A stretch of 64,000 nucleotides of DNA. Source: Rhizobium sp. SG_E_25_P2 (GTDB taxonomy: Bacteria; Pseudomonadota; Alphaproteobacteria; Rhizobiales; Rhizobiaceae). The notes below the pieces were generated by a model. The model searched no databases. It worked only from the letters and a program-made list of their open reading frames with translations, and was not told the origin of the DNA. Each line of letters begins with the position of its first letter. Position 1 is the stretch's first letter. The DNA lies in NCBI RefSeq assembly GCF_029892285.1, contig NZ_JARXVM010000025.1:26692-90691 (forward strand), read 5' to 3'. Positions 8,765 through 16,906 of this stretch are shown here, piece by piece. The position numbers were made by a program, and so were the translations under genes.

Positions 8765-9497
8765 CGGCAGGAATTCCCATGTAGATTTCGCGGACGAGCG
8801 CGCTGTTCATGACTTCGTCGGGCGCGCCCTCCATGACCTTCCGCCCGAAGTTGAGAACCATGACGCGGTCCGCGACGGCCTTGAGAGCGTGGGGGATGTG
8901 CTCGATCCAGATGATCGAGTGCATGGTCTTGAGTTCCTGGATCAGCGCGATGAGAGACTCCGTCTCGGCATCGGTCAGTCCCCCAGCTATCTCGTCGAGC
9001 AGCAGCAGCCGGGCGTTCGACGCGAGGGCTTTCGCCAGTTCGAGACGCTTTCGGTCGAGAAGCCGCAGCTTTCCCGCTGGAATATCGGCGGCGCCGGATA
9101 GACCAGTCCGCCTCAGGGCATTGTGTGCCAGCTCCCTTGCCCGCGCTCCCCGCAGCCGAGCTGCGGCATATGAAGCAAGAAGAACATTTTCGTAAACTGA
9201 CAAGCTCTCGAAACACTGCGGTATCTGGAAGGCCCGGACGACGCCCAGCGAGGGGCGTCGATGAGGAGGCTGCGCGCAAAGGTCCACGCCATCGAGCATC
9301 AGGGAGCCGCTATCCTGGCGCACCACCCCGGTGAGAAGATGGAAAAGCGTGCTCTTTCCGGCCCCGTTCGGCCCGATCACGCCCAGGCAGCCTCTGTCGG
9401 GAAGCTCAAGATCGATGTCGTCAGCAACGACGATCGATCCGTATCGCTTCTTGAGACCGGATATGCGCAGGAGCGGAGCGCTCTTGGCCATTTCCAT
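8751..9497 (-). CDS. livG: Branched-chain-type ABC transporter ATPase, LivG family
   Basis: About 248 residues. Walker A GPNGAGKST, LivG-type long insertion, Walker B LLLLDEIAGGLTDAE and the switch His in IWIEHIPHAL. The canonical LSGGQ signature is altered to PAGKLRLLDRKRLELAKAL, a pattern seen in divergent LivG proteins. The frame is open further upstream, but ATG 9497 is preferred: a GGAG sits about eight bases before it and the binding-protein gene stops at 9502. Confidence 0.85.
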   Translation of the reverse strand: MEMAKSAPLLRISGLKKRYGSIVVADDIDLELPDRGCLGVIGPNGAGKSTLFHLLTGVVRQDSGSLMLDGVDLCAQPPHRRPSLGVVRAFQIPQCFESLSVYENVLLASYAAARLRGARARELAHNALRRTGLSGAADIPAGKLRLLDRKRLELAKALASNARLLLLDEIAGGLTDAETESLIALIQELKTMHSIIWIEHIPHALKAVADRVMVLNFGRKVMEGAPDEVMNSALVREIYMGIPADEAA

Positions 9498-9501
9498 TCT
9501 C

Positions 9502-10818
9502 TCAGCTCCGAATCTGCGAGAGCGGAACAAGCTCGGCTGTCGGGGTCACGCCGCTCGTCCCGGCGTGCACGACGACGAGTTCGAACGGGAATTTGCCGTC
9601 CTTGGTCTTTCGCCATTGGCCGCCGACCAGCTTCTGGATCGCGACGTTCTTGACCGGCGAACCTGCGAAATCCAAGGGGCCGACAACGGTGTCCACCTTG
9701 AGAGAGGCGATGGAGTCGCGGATAGACTTGTTGTCCTTGGGATCGGCCGCGCCCTTGAGCGCCGCAAAGCCGACTTCCCAAAGCGAATGGGAGATGCCCA
9801 GCGGCTGGGTCCACTGCGTTCCAGTATTCTGCTCGTATTCGTCCGCCAACTGCCGCGCCGTCTGGCCGGTCATCGAGGATGTGTAGGGCAGGGCGGGATT
9901 CCAGAGGACTTCAGTCGACATGCCGTCGCCGAGGTCCCCGAGGCCTTCAAGGGCGCTTGGAAACAGGAACGGTCCTGCGACTGTGACTGCCTCTGGCTGG
10001 AATCCGTTTTGTGCGGCCTGGTTCCAGAAAGTGGCAAAGTGGTTCGGATAGCAACTGCCGGAAAGAATGCCGACTTCGCCGCCGACCAGAGAGGCTATCT
10101 GGTTCGTGAAGTCATCGTTGCTAAGCTGGAAGAAGCCCGTGTTGACTTCGGTGTAACCGTTCTTCTGCAGGAGAACCGGAAGCCCGTGCGCGGGGTCCGC
10201 GAAGCCTCGCGCGGCCGCAGAATCCATGTAGATCGTTCCAACTTTCTTGTTGGTCTTGAGGCTGTTCCACATGTCGGTATAGAGCTTGAAAACGTCTCCT
10301 GCGCCGATGCAGTAGTGGAACGTGAACGGGAAACCCTTATCGGGGGCGCCGTGACGGCCGAACACCCATGCCTCCCACGGCGATAAGGTGGAGATCATGG
10401 GAACACCGCGGGCGTCCGCAAGTTCGGCGGCCGCGCCGGAGGAATTGTCGCCGTCGTCCGTGAGGATCAGATCGCACTTCTCGCGAAGGATCAGGTCGCG
10501 TGCTGCCACGGCGGTTTGATTGGGATCGGACTGGTTATCCTTGACGATGATTTCGACCGGATAATTGGTGCCCTCGATATCAATGCCATTTGCGACTGTC
10601 TTTTGAACGCGCTCAACAATCCAGGTGTCTACGGCTCCGAAATCCGATCTCAGTCCCGAAATGCTCGCGAGCAATCCGATCTTGAGAGACCGGGTTTCCG
10701 CACGGGCTACAAGCGGGGTGGGGAACTGCGCCAGCGCGCCTGCGGCGACGGCGCCGCCCATGCGGGCGAGTGCGCCTCGCCGAGTGAGCTGTGCGGTGAA
10801 TCCTTCGCGTTCCGTCAT
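9502..10818 (-). CDS. Branched-chain-type ABC transporter substrate-binding protein (Tat signal)
   Basis: 438 residues, first gene of the leftward operon. The N-terminus has a twin-arginine-type signal (LTRRGALARMGGAVAAGALA, ending near ARAETRS), then a periplasmic-binding fold (SLKIGLLASISG; TAVAARDLILREKCDLILTDDG). ATG 10818 is chosen because it starts directly before the signal peptide; upstream in-frame codons lack family similarity. Export to the periplasm and delivery of an aromatic/heteroaromatic acid to LivHM are inferred from family and operon. Confidence 0.87.
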   Translation of the reverse strand: MTEREGFTAQLTRRGALARMGGAVAAGALAQFPTPLVARAETRSLKIGLLASISGLRSDFGAVDTWIVERVQKTVANGIDIEGTNYPVEIIVKDNQSDPNQTAVAARDLILREKCDLILTDDGDNSSGAAAELADARGVPMISTLSPWEAWVFGRHGAPDKGFPFTFHYCIGAGDVFKLYTDMWNSLKTNKKVGTIYMDSAAARGFADPAHGLPVLLQKNGYTEVNTGFFQLSNDDFTNQIASLVGGEVGILSGSCYPNHFATFWNQAAQNGFQPEAVTVAGPFLFPSALEGLGDLGDGMSTEVLWNPALPYTSSMTGQTARQLADEYEQNTGTQWTQPLGISHSLWEVGFAALKGAADPKDNKSIRDSIASLKVDTVVGPLDFAGSPVKNVAIQKLVGGQWRKTKDGKFPFELVVVHAGTSGVTPTAELVPLSQIRS

Positions 10819-10981
10819 GATTTTGATCCTCCCAGACCATAGTTGATGGCGCTCGATCAGGCGCGTCGATCCGGCAATGGAAAACCCTTCACGCGGACGA
10901 CGGTCCGCGCGGCGAATTTCTGTCAAATCGAGCTTCTGACGCCTCCTGCTTCGTGCCCGTCGACCTCCTCAAGCCGAAAAT

Positions 10982-10999
10982 AAATGAGCACGCTCATTT
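10982..10999. promoter_or_regulatory. Candidate TetR operator upstream of the importer/ring-cleavage operon
   Basis: Perfect 8-2-8 inverted repeat AAATGAGC-AC-GCTCATTT, 164 bases upstream of the binding-protein start. Its core TGAGC-N2-GCTCA has the same layout as the palindrome in front of tetR at 11557 (TGAAC-N2-GTTCA), so one regulator could bind both. Operator function is inferred. Confidence 0.55.
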
Positions 11000-11030
11000 T
11001 TCTGCTGCAGCAAGAACCAATTGTCAATAC

Positions 11031-11042
11031 TGATCATGATCA
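11031..11042. promoter_or_regulatory. Short palindrome in the divergent intergenic region
   Basis: TGATCATGATCA, a 12-base perfect palindrome 32 bases from the candidate operator at 10982 and next to the left end of the IS5-derived element at about 11061. May be a second regulator site or chance; low weight. Confidence 0.25.
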
Positions 11043-11060
11043 ATTTTTTTGAAGGGATGG

Positions 11061-11392
11061 AATTGGTGCAAGGATCACATTTCAACATCTTGCATCTCTG
11101 CGGCCGGGATCGGACATAGGTAGATTGATCCCGGATGCCGCACAAACATAACGCCTCCCGCCGCCATCACATCGGTAAAGTGAAGTTCAAGGTGACGAAC
11201 TGGGCGGAGTATGAGGCGGGCCTTCGGCGCCGTGTCAGCAAGAACCTTTGGATAACTCCGGATGCGCTGGCGGGCTGGGCTGCCCCACGTTGCAGGACGT
11301 ATGGTGGCCAGCCCCATCTATACGGGCGCAACCAAATAATCGGCCCATCAAAGACCAAATTCCGCACATCTGCTGATTCCCGCACCGACGCC
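11061..11392 (+). mobile_element. Internally deleted IS5-family derivative (copy A)
   Basis: A 330-base remnant. It keeps the transposase N-terminus from 11135 (MPHKHNASRRHHIGKVKFKV, then NWAEYEAGLRRR), as in IS5-family transposases, to about residue 60. It then jumps directly to the right-end sequence that ends GCACCGACGCC at 11382-11392, the inverted counterpart of the GGCGTYGGYGC end seen in the other copies. The left end at 11061 is diverged but alignable (TTGGTGC, then TTCAAC further in, then GATTGATCCCG just before the start). No functional transposase remains. Confidence 0.7.
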
Positions 11393-11556
11393 CTGACGAG
11401 GCTTATTGAACGGCGGGGGAAACCGTTTCGGACAGCTGCGCGCGCAGATAGCCTCCAACTCCACCCCATGCAACACGGTCGCTGGAATCCAGCCGAAAAG
11501 GACAACGACAAAGCGGAAACGCGTGGACATTTTCACCGGCCACCGACGACGATTCC

Positions 11557-11574
11557 TTTTGAACGCGTTCAAAA
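11557..11574. promoter_or_regulatory. Candidate autoregulatory operator of the TetR gene
   Basis: Perfect 18-base palindrome TTTTGAACGCGTTCAAAA, 62 bases before the tetR start codon, inside the likely promoter. It shares the TGARC-N2-GYTCA core with the site at 10982-10999, consistent with a TetR dimer repressing both its own gene and the divergent operon. Confidence 0.6.
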
Positions 11575-11635
11575 ACCTTGATAGGAAACCAGCTTTGCAT
11601 CTATTTGTGTACTGTCTGATGCATTGGAGGTCGTC

Positions 11636-12286
11636 TTGGACGCAGCACTCGAAAAGGCGCGGAAGATCGGAACCCGCGAGCGGAACAAGAACGACAAGCT
11701 CAGGAGGATTAAGTCATCTGCTCTCGAGCTGTTCGTCTCGAAGGGCTTCGACGACACCACGACCCGAGAGATCGCGAGCGCGGCGGGTGTGGGTCTTGGC
11801 ACCGTGTTCGTCTACGCCGAGACCAAGCGCGACCTGCTCTTTCTCATCGTCAACGATGACCTCGAGGATTGCGTCGACCGCTCCGTACAGGCGTGCTCCA
11901 GCAACCAATCGCTTCTCGGCAACGTTATGTCGATCCTTCGCATCCACTACGAGTATTTCTCGAGACTTCCAGTACTTTCCAGGCAGGCGTTGAGGGAAAT
12001 GTACTTTTATCAATCGGGCAAGCAAGCCGAACGCTTCATGCGAACTCGTGAGCGACTGAGCGCATTGCTCGAGCGGCTGATCGAGGAAGCGAGCGCGGCC
12101 CGCGTCATTCATTCCGACGAATCGACGCAAGCGATCGCGCAAACCATCTTCGCGATCTACCAGGTAGACCTGCGTCGTTGGCTGTCGACGGACGACCTGA
12201 ACCTCGATTCCGCGATGGACCACCTCAGCCATCAGCTCAAGGTCCTCATCAAGGGTCTGTCGCCTCGGCCCGAAGCTCTGGCCTGA
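11636..12286 (+). CDS. TetR/AcrR-family transcriptional regulator
   Basis: 216 residues. N-terminal helix-turn-helix (about residues 22-68): RRIKSSALELFVSKGFDDTT, then TREIASAAGVGLGTVFVYAETKRDLL. The C-terminal ligand domain is helical and not assignable to a known ligand. Start is a TTG at 11636, preceded by GGAGG at 11626-11630 with five-base spacing; a TTG four codons earlier is possible. It is divergent from the ring-cleavage operon and lies between two IS5-derived remnants in opposite orientation. It probably represses that operon until a pathway substrate or intermediate binds. Confidence 0.85.
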   Translation: MDAALEKARKIGTRERNKNDKLRRIKSSALELFVSKGFDDTTTREIASAAGVGLGTVFVYAETKRDLLFLIVNDDLEDCVDRSVQACSSNQSLLGNVMSILRIHYEYFSRLPVLSRQALREMYFYQSGKQAERFMRTRERLSALLERLIEEASAARVIHSDESTQAIAQTIFAIYQVDLRRWLSTDDLNLDSAMDHLSHQLKVLIKGLSPRPEALA

Positions 12287-12325
12287 GCGAGTTCACGCAC
12301 AGCATCTTCAAAAGCCATTCCCTCC

Positions 12326-12774
12326 GGCGTTGGCGCGGGGATCAGCAGATGTGCGGAATTTGGTCTTTGATGGGCCGATTGACAGGTTGCTCCCGTCGAG
12401 GCTTGGAAACGAACGGATATCGGGCGTCCGCAGGCAAGCATTCGGTTCAGGATGGCCACGCCAATCGCAGCACCATGCCAAGCATCAAAGTAGTTTCTAT
12501 CGCCAGATCCGAATAGAGAGGCTGGCCACCACGCGTCCTGCGACGAGGCGCTGCCCAGCCCGCCAGAGCATCCGGCGTTGTCCAAAGAGTCAAACTGCCA
12601 CGGCGGCGAAGGCCCGCCTCATACTCCGCCCAGTTCGTCACTTTGAACCTCACTTTTCCGATGTGATGGCGGCGGGAGGCGTTATGTTTATGTGGCGTGC
12701 GGGATCAATCAAGCTGGTTTCGACCGCAATCGGATAAGCAGAAATCGTTGAATTATAATTCAAGCACCAACGCT
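12326..12774 (-). mobile_element. Internally deleted IS5-family derivative (copy B)
   Basis: About 449 bases, read leftward. Left terminus AGCGTTGGTGC (complement of 12764-12774); right terminus GGCGTTGGCGC as read on the plus strand at 12326-12336. It retains a transposase N-terminal part (about 12450-12690; start codon mutated ATG to ACG) fused to a C-terminal part with GAAIGVAILNRMLACGRPIS (about 12420-12480), the usual IS5-family tail. Roughly 600 bases of the middle are missing, so it could move only with a transposase supplied elsewhere. It marks the left border of the 12.8-23.0 kb catabolic island and is inverted relative to copy C at 23.05 kb. Confidence 0.75.
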
Positions 12775-12807
12775 AAGCCCGACCCAACCATTGCCCGGAT
12801 CAGGCAG

Positions 12808-13626
12808 TTAGACGGCATGCCCGGAAAGCTCCGCCAGTCGCCTCTCGGCCTGGCGCCGGCGAATCTCCACCGCAAGCACCCCCAGAAGCGTGGCGGCGAT
12901 CAGGATCACGGCCAAGGCATTGATGGTCGGGGTGATGCCGCTGCGCACCTTGGAGAACACATAGACCGTCATCGTGTCATAGGGGCCGCGGGTAAACAGC
13001 GTCACGTTGAAATTCTCGATCGACTGGAAGAAGGCGATTGCGGCCCCCGCGCCGATCGCCGGGTAGAGATGCGGCAGCAGGATGCGCCGCATCACCATGG
13101 CATGGCTGGCGCCGAGATCAAGCGCGGCTTCCTCGAAGGACCGGTCGAAGCTCTGCAGCCGCGCCAGCACCAAGAGCATCACGAAGGCGGCGATATAGGA
13201 GACCTGGCCGAGCACCGACAGATGCAGGCCGGCCGGCACCGACAGCGTGTTCCAGAACAGCAGCGTCGAGATGCCGATCACCGCCCCCGGCGTCAGGATC
13301 GGCGCCACCATCAGCCCGTAGAGCGCGTTGCGGGCAGTGCCCGCCAGGCTGTTGATCAGGATGGCGGCGGCGGTGCCAATCGGCACCGACAGCGCGACGA
13401 CGGCCAGCGCCACGATCAGCGTGTTGCCGAACGAATTCAGCAGCCGCGTGTCGTTCCACAGTTCCACGAACCAGGTCCAGGTGAAGCCTGCCCAGGGATA
13501 GACGGAGGGAAAGCGCGAATCGTTGAAGGCAGCGCCGCCCATGACGATCAGCGGCGCCAGGAGATAGGCGAGGAAGAGATAGAGGTAGACCCGGAAGAGC
13601 CAGTCTGACTTGCGATTCATGGTCAC
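12808..13626 (-). CDS. Polyamine-type ABC transporter permease, PotC-like
   Basis: 272 residues, about six membrane segments, with the binding-protein-dependent permease EAA loop (EEAALDLGASHAMVMRRILLPHLYPAI, about residues 164-190). Last gene of the leftward operon ureohydrolase - binding protein - ATPase - permease - permease. The stop of PotB-like (13628) is 1 base away. The transport family handles putrescine, spermidine and other cationic or amidine compounds; here the solute is inferred to be the ureohydrolase substrate. Confidence 0.87.
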   Translation of the reverse strand: MTMNRKSDWLFRVYLYLFLAYLLAPLIVMGGAAFNDSRFPSVYPWAGFTWTWFVELWNDTRLLNSFGNTLIVALAVVALSVPIGTAAAILINSLAGTARNALYGLMVAPILTPGAVIGISTLLFWNTLSVPAGLHLSVLGQVSYIAAFVMLLVLARLQSFDRSFEEAALDLGASHAMVMRRILLPHLYPAIGAGAAIAFFQSIENFNVTLFTRGPYDTMTVYVFSKVRSGITPTINALAVILIAATLLGVLAVEIRRRQAERRLAELSGHAV

Positions 13627-13627
13627 C

Positions 13628-14512
13628 TCACTTGGCGATGTCGGAGAGCTTGACGCGGAACAGCCGCATCACGAGCGTCACGAATACGGTGCACAGGATC
13701 AGCAGCAGGAAGGCATAGGCAGAGCCGGTGTTCCAGTCGAGCGATTCAAACATCCATTGCTGGATGATCTCGGTGAACCAGCGCGAATTGGTCGACGCCA
13801 GCAGGGTGGGCACAAGGATCGAGCCGGCCGACAGCATGAACACCATCACCGACCCCGAAGCGATGCCGGGTTTGGCATGCGGCAGGATCACCCGCCAATG
13901 CGTCCGCCACCAGGGTGCGCCGAGATCCTCGGCTGCCTCGATCTGGTTGGTGTCAAGAGACTGGATGGCGTTGTAGACCGGAAACAGCATGAACAGCACA
14001 TAGGTATAGACCAGGCCGATGATGATGCTGCGAAACCCGCTCATCCAGCGGATCGGCTTCTCGATCAGGTCGAGATTGATCAGCAGGTAGTTGAGCGGTC
14101 CCTTGAGCGACAGGATGATGAACCATGCAAACGAGCGCATGATCTCGCTGACCCACAGCGGCACCGTCAGCAGCAGGAAGATGGTCGGCAGGCTCCTGGG
14201 CGATGCCTTCTTCGAGAGGAAGAAGGCCAGCGGATAGGCGATCAGGAAACACAGCACCGTGACAAAGGACGAGTAAAGCACCGTCGACACGAACACGGTG
14301 ATGTGGATCGGACTTTGGAAGAAGGTCAGGTAGTTCTTCAGCGTGTAGACATCCTTCGGCCCGCCCATCTCCTGGACGGGCAGGTAGAGACGGAAGGAAT
14401 TCTCGAACAAGTAGAAATTTGGCAGGATGACCAGCGCCAGCAGCCAGAACGTGGTCAGCAGGCAGATCAGCACCGTCAGCGCCATGCCATAGCGGTTGAC
14501 CAGGTCCTTCAT
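13628..14512 (-). CDS. Polyamine-type ABC transporter permease, PotB-like
   Basis: 294 residues with N-terminal membrane anchor, extended first periplasmic loop and EAA loop (AAEDLGAPWWRTHWRVILPHAKPGIASG). Pairs with the PotC-like permease. Start overlaps the ATPase stop by 4 bases (14509-14512). Confidence 0.87.
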   Translation of the reverse strand: MKDLVNRYGMALTVLICLLTTFWLLALVILPNFYLFENSFRLYLPVQEMGGPKDVYTLKNYLTFFQSPIHITVFVSTVLYSSFVTVLCFLIAYPLAFFLSKKASPRSLPTIFLLLTVPLWVSEIMRSFAWFIILSLKGPLNYLLINLDLIEKPIRWMSGFRSIIIGLVYTYVLFMLFPVYNAIQSLDTNQIEAAEDLGAPWWRTHWRVILPHAKPGIASGSVMVFMLSAGSILVPTLLASTNSRWFTEIIQQWMFESLDWNTGSAYAFLLLILCTVFVTLVMRLFRVKLSDIAK

Positions 14513-15603
14513 GTCGCTTGCCCCAGGCTAGCCGGAATTTCATCCGACAGAATCACCGCCCGATCGGCATCGAACGCGGCAAACAGCTTGGCGCCGCGCT
14601 CGATTTCCAGTCCCTGGCCCTCGTTGCGCATTTCCGAGACGATGGTGCGGCCGGAGCCATCGCGGGTGAGGATGGAGATGAAATTGCCTTCGAAGGCGAT
14701 GTCGGTAACCTCGACGGAGACCGCATTGGCTTCAGCCGGCGCGTTGGTCAGGGTGACATGCTCGGGCCGGACATAGAGCTTGGCGCTGGCATCGAGATTG
14801 GGCCCGAGCCGCGCTGTGAAGATGCCAGTGTCTGTCTTGAAGTTACCTTGGCCGGCATTGACCGTCACCAGCTCGCCCTTGAAGATGTTGCTTTCGCCGA
14901 CGAAGGAGGCCACGAAACCGTTGGCCGGACGATCGTAGATCTCGCGCGGCCTGGCCACCTGCTGCAGCTTGCCATGCGACATGACGCCGACGCGGTCCGA
15001 CATCGCCAGCGCCTCGCCCTGGTCATGGGTGATGTAGATGAAGGTGACATTGGTGCGCTTCTGGATGGCGCGCAGTTCGGCGCGCATGTGCTGGCGCAGT
15101 TTCAGGTCGAGCGCCGACAGCGGTTCATCGAGCAGCATCACCGAGGGCTCGACGGCCAGTGCCCGGGCAATGGCGACGCGCTGTTTCTGGCCGCCCGACA
15201 GGTGGCTGACGGCCTTGTCGGCGGCATTGGGCAGATCGACCAGTGCCAGCAGTTCCTCGGCACGGCTCCGGCGGATCTTCTTGTCGACACCGCGCGCCTC
15301 CAGTCCGAAAGCGATATTTTCCCAGACCGGCATCAGCGGAAACAGCGCCAGGTTCTGGAAGATCAGCGCCGTCGGCCGCTGGTTGGGCCGCTGGTCTTTC
15401 ATGTCCTTGCCGCCGATGCGGATCACGCCGCTGCTTGGAGACACGAAGCCGGAGACCATGCGCAGGATCGTCGTCTTGCCGCAGCCGGAGGGGCCGAGAA
15501 ACGAGAAAAATTCACCCGCCTCAATTTTGAGCGATACGTTGTCCACGGCGCGGAAATTACCGAAATCCGCACATACATCCTGTAATTCGACACTGGCGCT
15601 CAT
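14509..15603 (-). CDS. Polyamine-type ABC transporter ATPase, PotA-like
   Basis: 364 residues: ABC domain with Walker A GPSGCGKTT, signature LSGGQKQ, Walker B VMLLDEPLSALD and switch His in YITHDQGEALAMSD, followed by a C-terminal TOBE-type regulatory domain from about residue 280. Length is normal for PotA. It is separated from the binding-protein gene by 95 bases containing a strong hairpin. Confidence 0.9.
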   Translation of the reverse strand: MSASVELQDVCADFGNFRAVDNVSLKIEAGEFFSFLGPSGCGKTTILRMVSGFVSPSSGVIRIGGKDMKDQRPNQRPTALIFQNLALFPLMPVWENIAFGLEARGVDKKIRRSRAEELLALVDLPNAADKAVSHLSGGQKQRVAIARALAVEPSVMLLDEPLSALDLKLRQHMRAELRAIQKRTNVTFIYITHDQGEALAMSDRVGVMSHGKLQQVARPREIYDRPANGFVASFVGESNIFKGELVTVNAGQGNFKTDTGIFTARLGPNLDASAKLYVRPEHVTLTNAPAEANAVSVEVTDIAFEGNFISILTRDGSGRTIVSEMRNEGQGLEIERGAKLFAAFDADRAVILSDEIPASLGQAT

Positions 15604-15660
15604 TGCCGGAGTTTTTCCCCTGTGACCTCAGCGGGTCATTTCTTTTGATTGTGGTCGGAA

Positions 15661-15687
15661 CGGTCGCCGGGAAGATCCCGGCGACCG
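15661..15687. terminator. Hairpin between binding-protein and ATPase genes
   Basis: Perfect 11-base stem CGGTCGCCGGG / CCCGGCGACCG with a 5-base loop, 12 bases beyond the binding-protein stop in transcription direction. No T-tract follows. Such hairpins after a binding-protein gene usually stabilise its mRNA or attenuate downstream permease expression. Confidence 0.6.
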
Positions 15688-15698
15688 GCAGCAGTGTT

Positions 15699-16829
15699 TT
15701 AGGCTGCCTTGTACTTGTCGGCATATTCGCCGCGCTTGGAGAGGAACCAGGCGGCCTGGTCGGGCCACCAGTAAAGCTTGCTGATCGCATCGCCCGGGAA
15801 GCTTGCCTTATAGAATTCCAGCACCGCCGGATCCATCAGATCGATTCCGCTCTTGCCGACCGGGTTAGAGGAAAACGCCGTTGCCCACAGGGCAGAGCCT
15901 TCGGCGGTCGACACCCATTTGGCAAATTCATGCGCCTGCTCGACATTCCTGGCGCTCTTCAGCAGCACCAGGCCCTGGTTCCAGGCAAACGCGCCTTCCT
16001 TGGGTGCGACATAGGCATAGCCTTCCTTCACCAGGTTGAAGCCGGTGGAATCCCAGCACAGGCCGAGGACGGCGCCGTTGCTGCGGAAGGCCGCCTGGGC
16101 TTCGTTCTCACCGCTCCAGAACTGCACGACATTGGTCTTGGCCTTGATCGCCTCGGCCAGCGCGATGTCCCACAGCTCGACCATGGTCTTCTCGTCCTTG
16201 TAGCCGTCGATCCACGGCTTGGGCAGCTTGCCCTGGCTGTCGAGGAAGCGGCCCATGGCGGCGATCGCCGAATGGCCGCGCACGGTCACCTGGTTCTTCG
16301 GGTCGAACAGGTCGCCGAGGCTGGCCTTGCCGTATTCGGTCGGGAAGCCTTCCTTGTTGTAGACCAGCGCTTCGGTGCCCCAGACCGAGGGGACGAACAG
16401 CTTCTTGCCTTCGATCGTGGCGCGCTCGCCGGCCGAACCGTCGGCCAGGCCCGGCGCATAGTTGTCGATCGCCAGCTTGCTGACGTCCCAGCCTTGCAGC
16501 AGGCCGTTGGAGGCCCAGGCGGAGACGCGGTCCAGCGTCGGCTCGACGACATCGGAGGCACCGGTTTCCAGCGAGATCTTGGCCTGGGCAAACATCGTGT
16601 CCTGGTCAGGTTGCTCGGTGAAGTTGACCTTGATGCCAGTGGCCTTGGTGAAGGCCGGGAAGACCTTCTCGGCCATGCCGGGATAGCCGGCCCAGCCGGT
16701 GAAGTTGACTTCGCCGGACGAAGCCAGCGCGCCGGAGGAAAGGAAGGCGGGGGCGGCAAGCGCGCCTGCGCCGATGGCCGTGCTTTTGAGGATCGTGCGG
16801 CGCGTCAGCGCCTTGTCGAGAATGGTCAT
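15699..16829 (-). CDS. Polyamine/guanidino-type ABC transporter substrate-binding protein, PotD-like
   Basis: 376 residues with a twin-arginine-like signal (ALTRRTILKSTAIGAGALAAP, cleavage near SGALASSG) and a type II periplasmic-binding fold of the PotD/PotF group (VNFTGWAGYPGMAEKVFPAF; DVVEPTLDRVSAW). ATG 16829 is preceded by GGGAGACTACC; upstream in-frame sequence is not family-like. It lies 77 bases after the ureohydrolase gene, an arrangement suggesting that the ureohydrolase substrate is what it binds. Confidence 0.88.
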   Translation of the reverse strand: MTILDKALTRRTILKSTAIGAGALAAPAFLSSGALASSGEVNFTGWAGYPGMAEKVFPAFTKATGIKVNFTEQPDQDTMFAQAKISLETGASDVVEPTLDRVSAWASNGLLQGWDVSKLAIDNYAPGLADGSAGERATIEGKKLFVPSVWGTEALVYNKEGFPTEYGKASLGDLFDPKNQVTVRGHSAIAAMGRFLDSQGKLPKPWIDGYKDEKTMVELWDIALAEAIKAKTNVVQFWSGENEAQAAFRSNGAVLGLCWDSTGFNLVKEGYAYVAPKEGAFAWNQGLVLLKSARNVEQAHEFAKWVSTAEGSALWATAFSSNPVGKSGIDLMDPAVLEFYKASFPGDAISKLYWWPDQAAWFLSKRGEYADKYKAA

Positions 16830-16906
16830 GGTAGTCTCCCGGTTAGAGATGAAGTTTGTGTGATGTTCCCGCCGGTGTCCCCGGTCTTGCTGTTGTGATC
16901 TGAATG

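Noticed and set aside
12697..13608. Long rightward open frame (about 300 codons) opposite the PotC-like gene
   Set aside because: Highly charged Arg/His/Gln-rich translation typical of an antisense frame in GC-rich DNA; the leftward permease in the same bases has clear family motifs.
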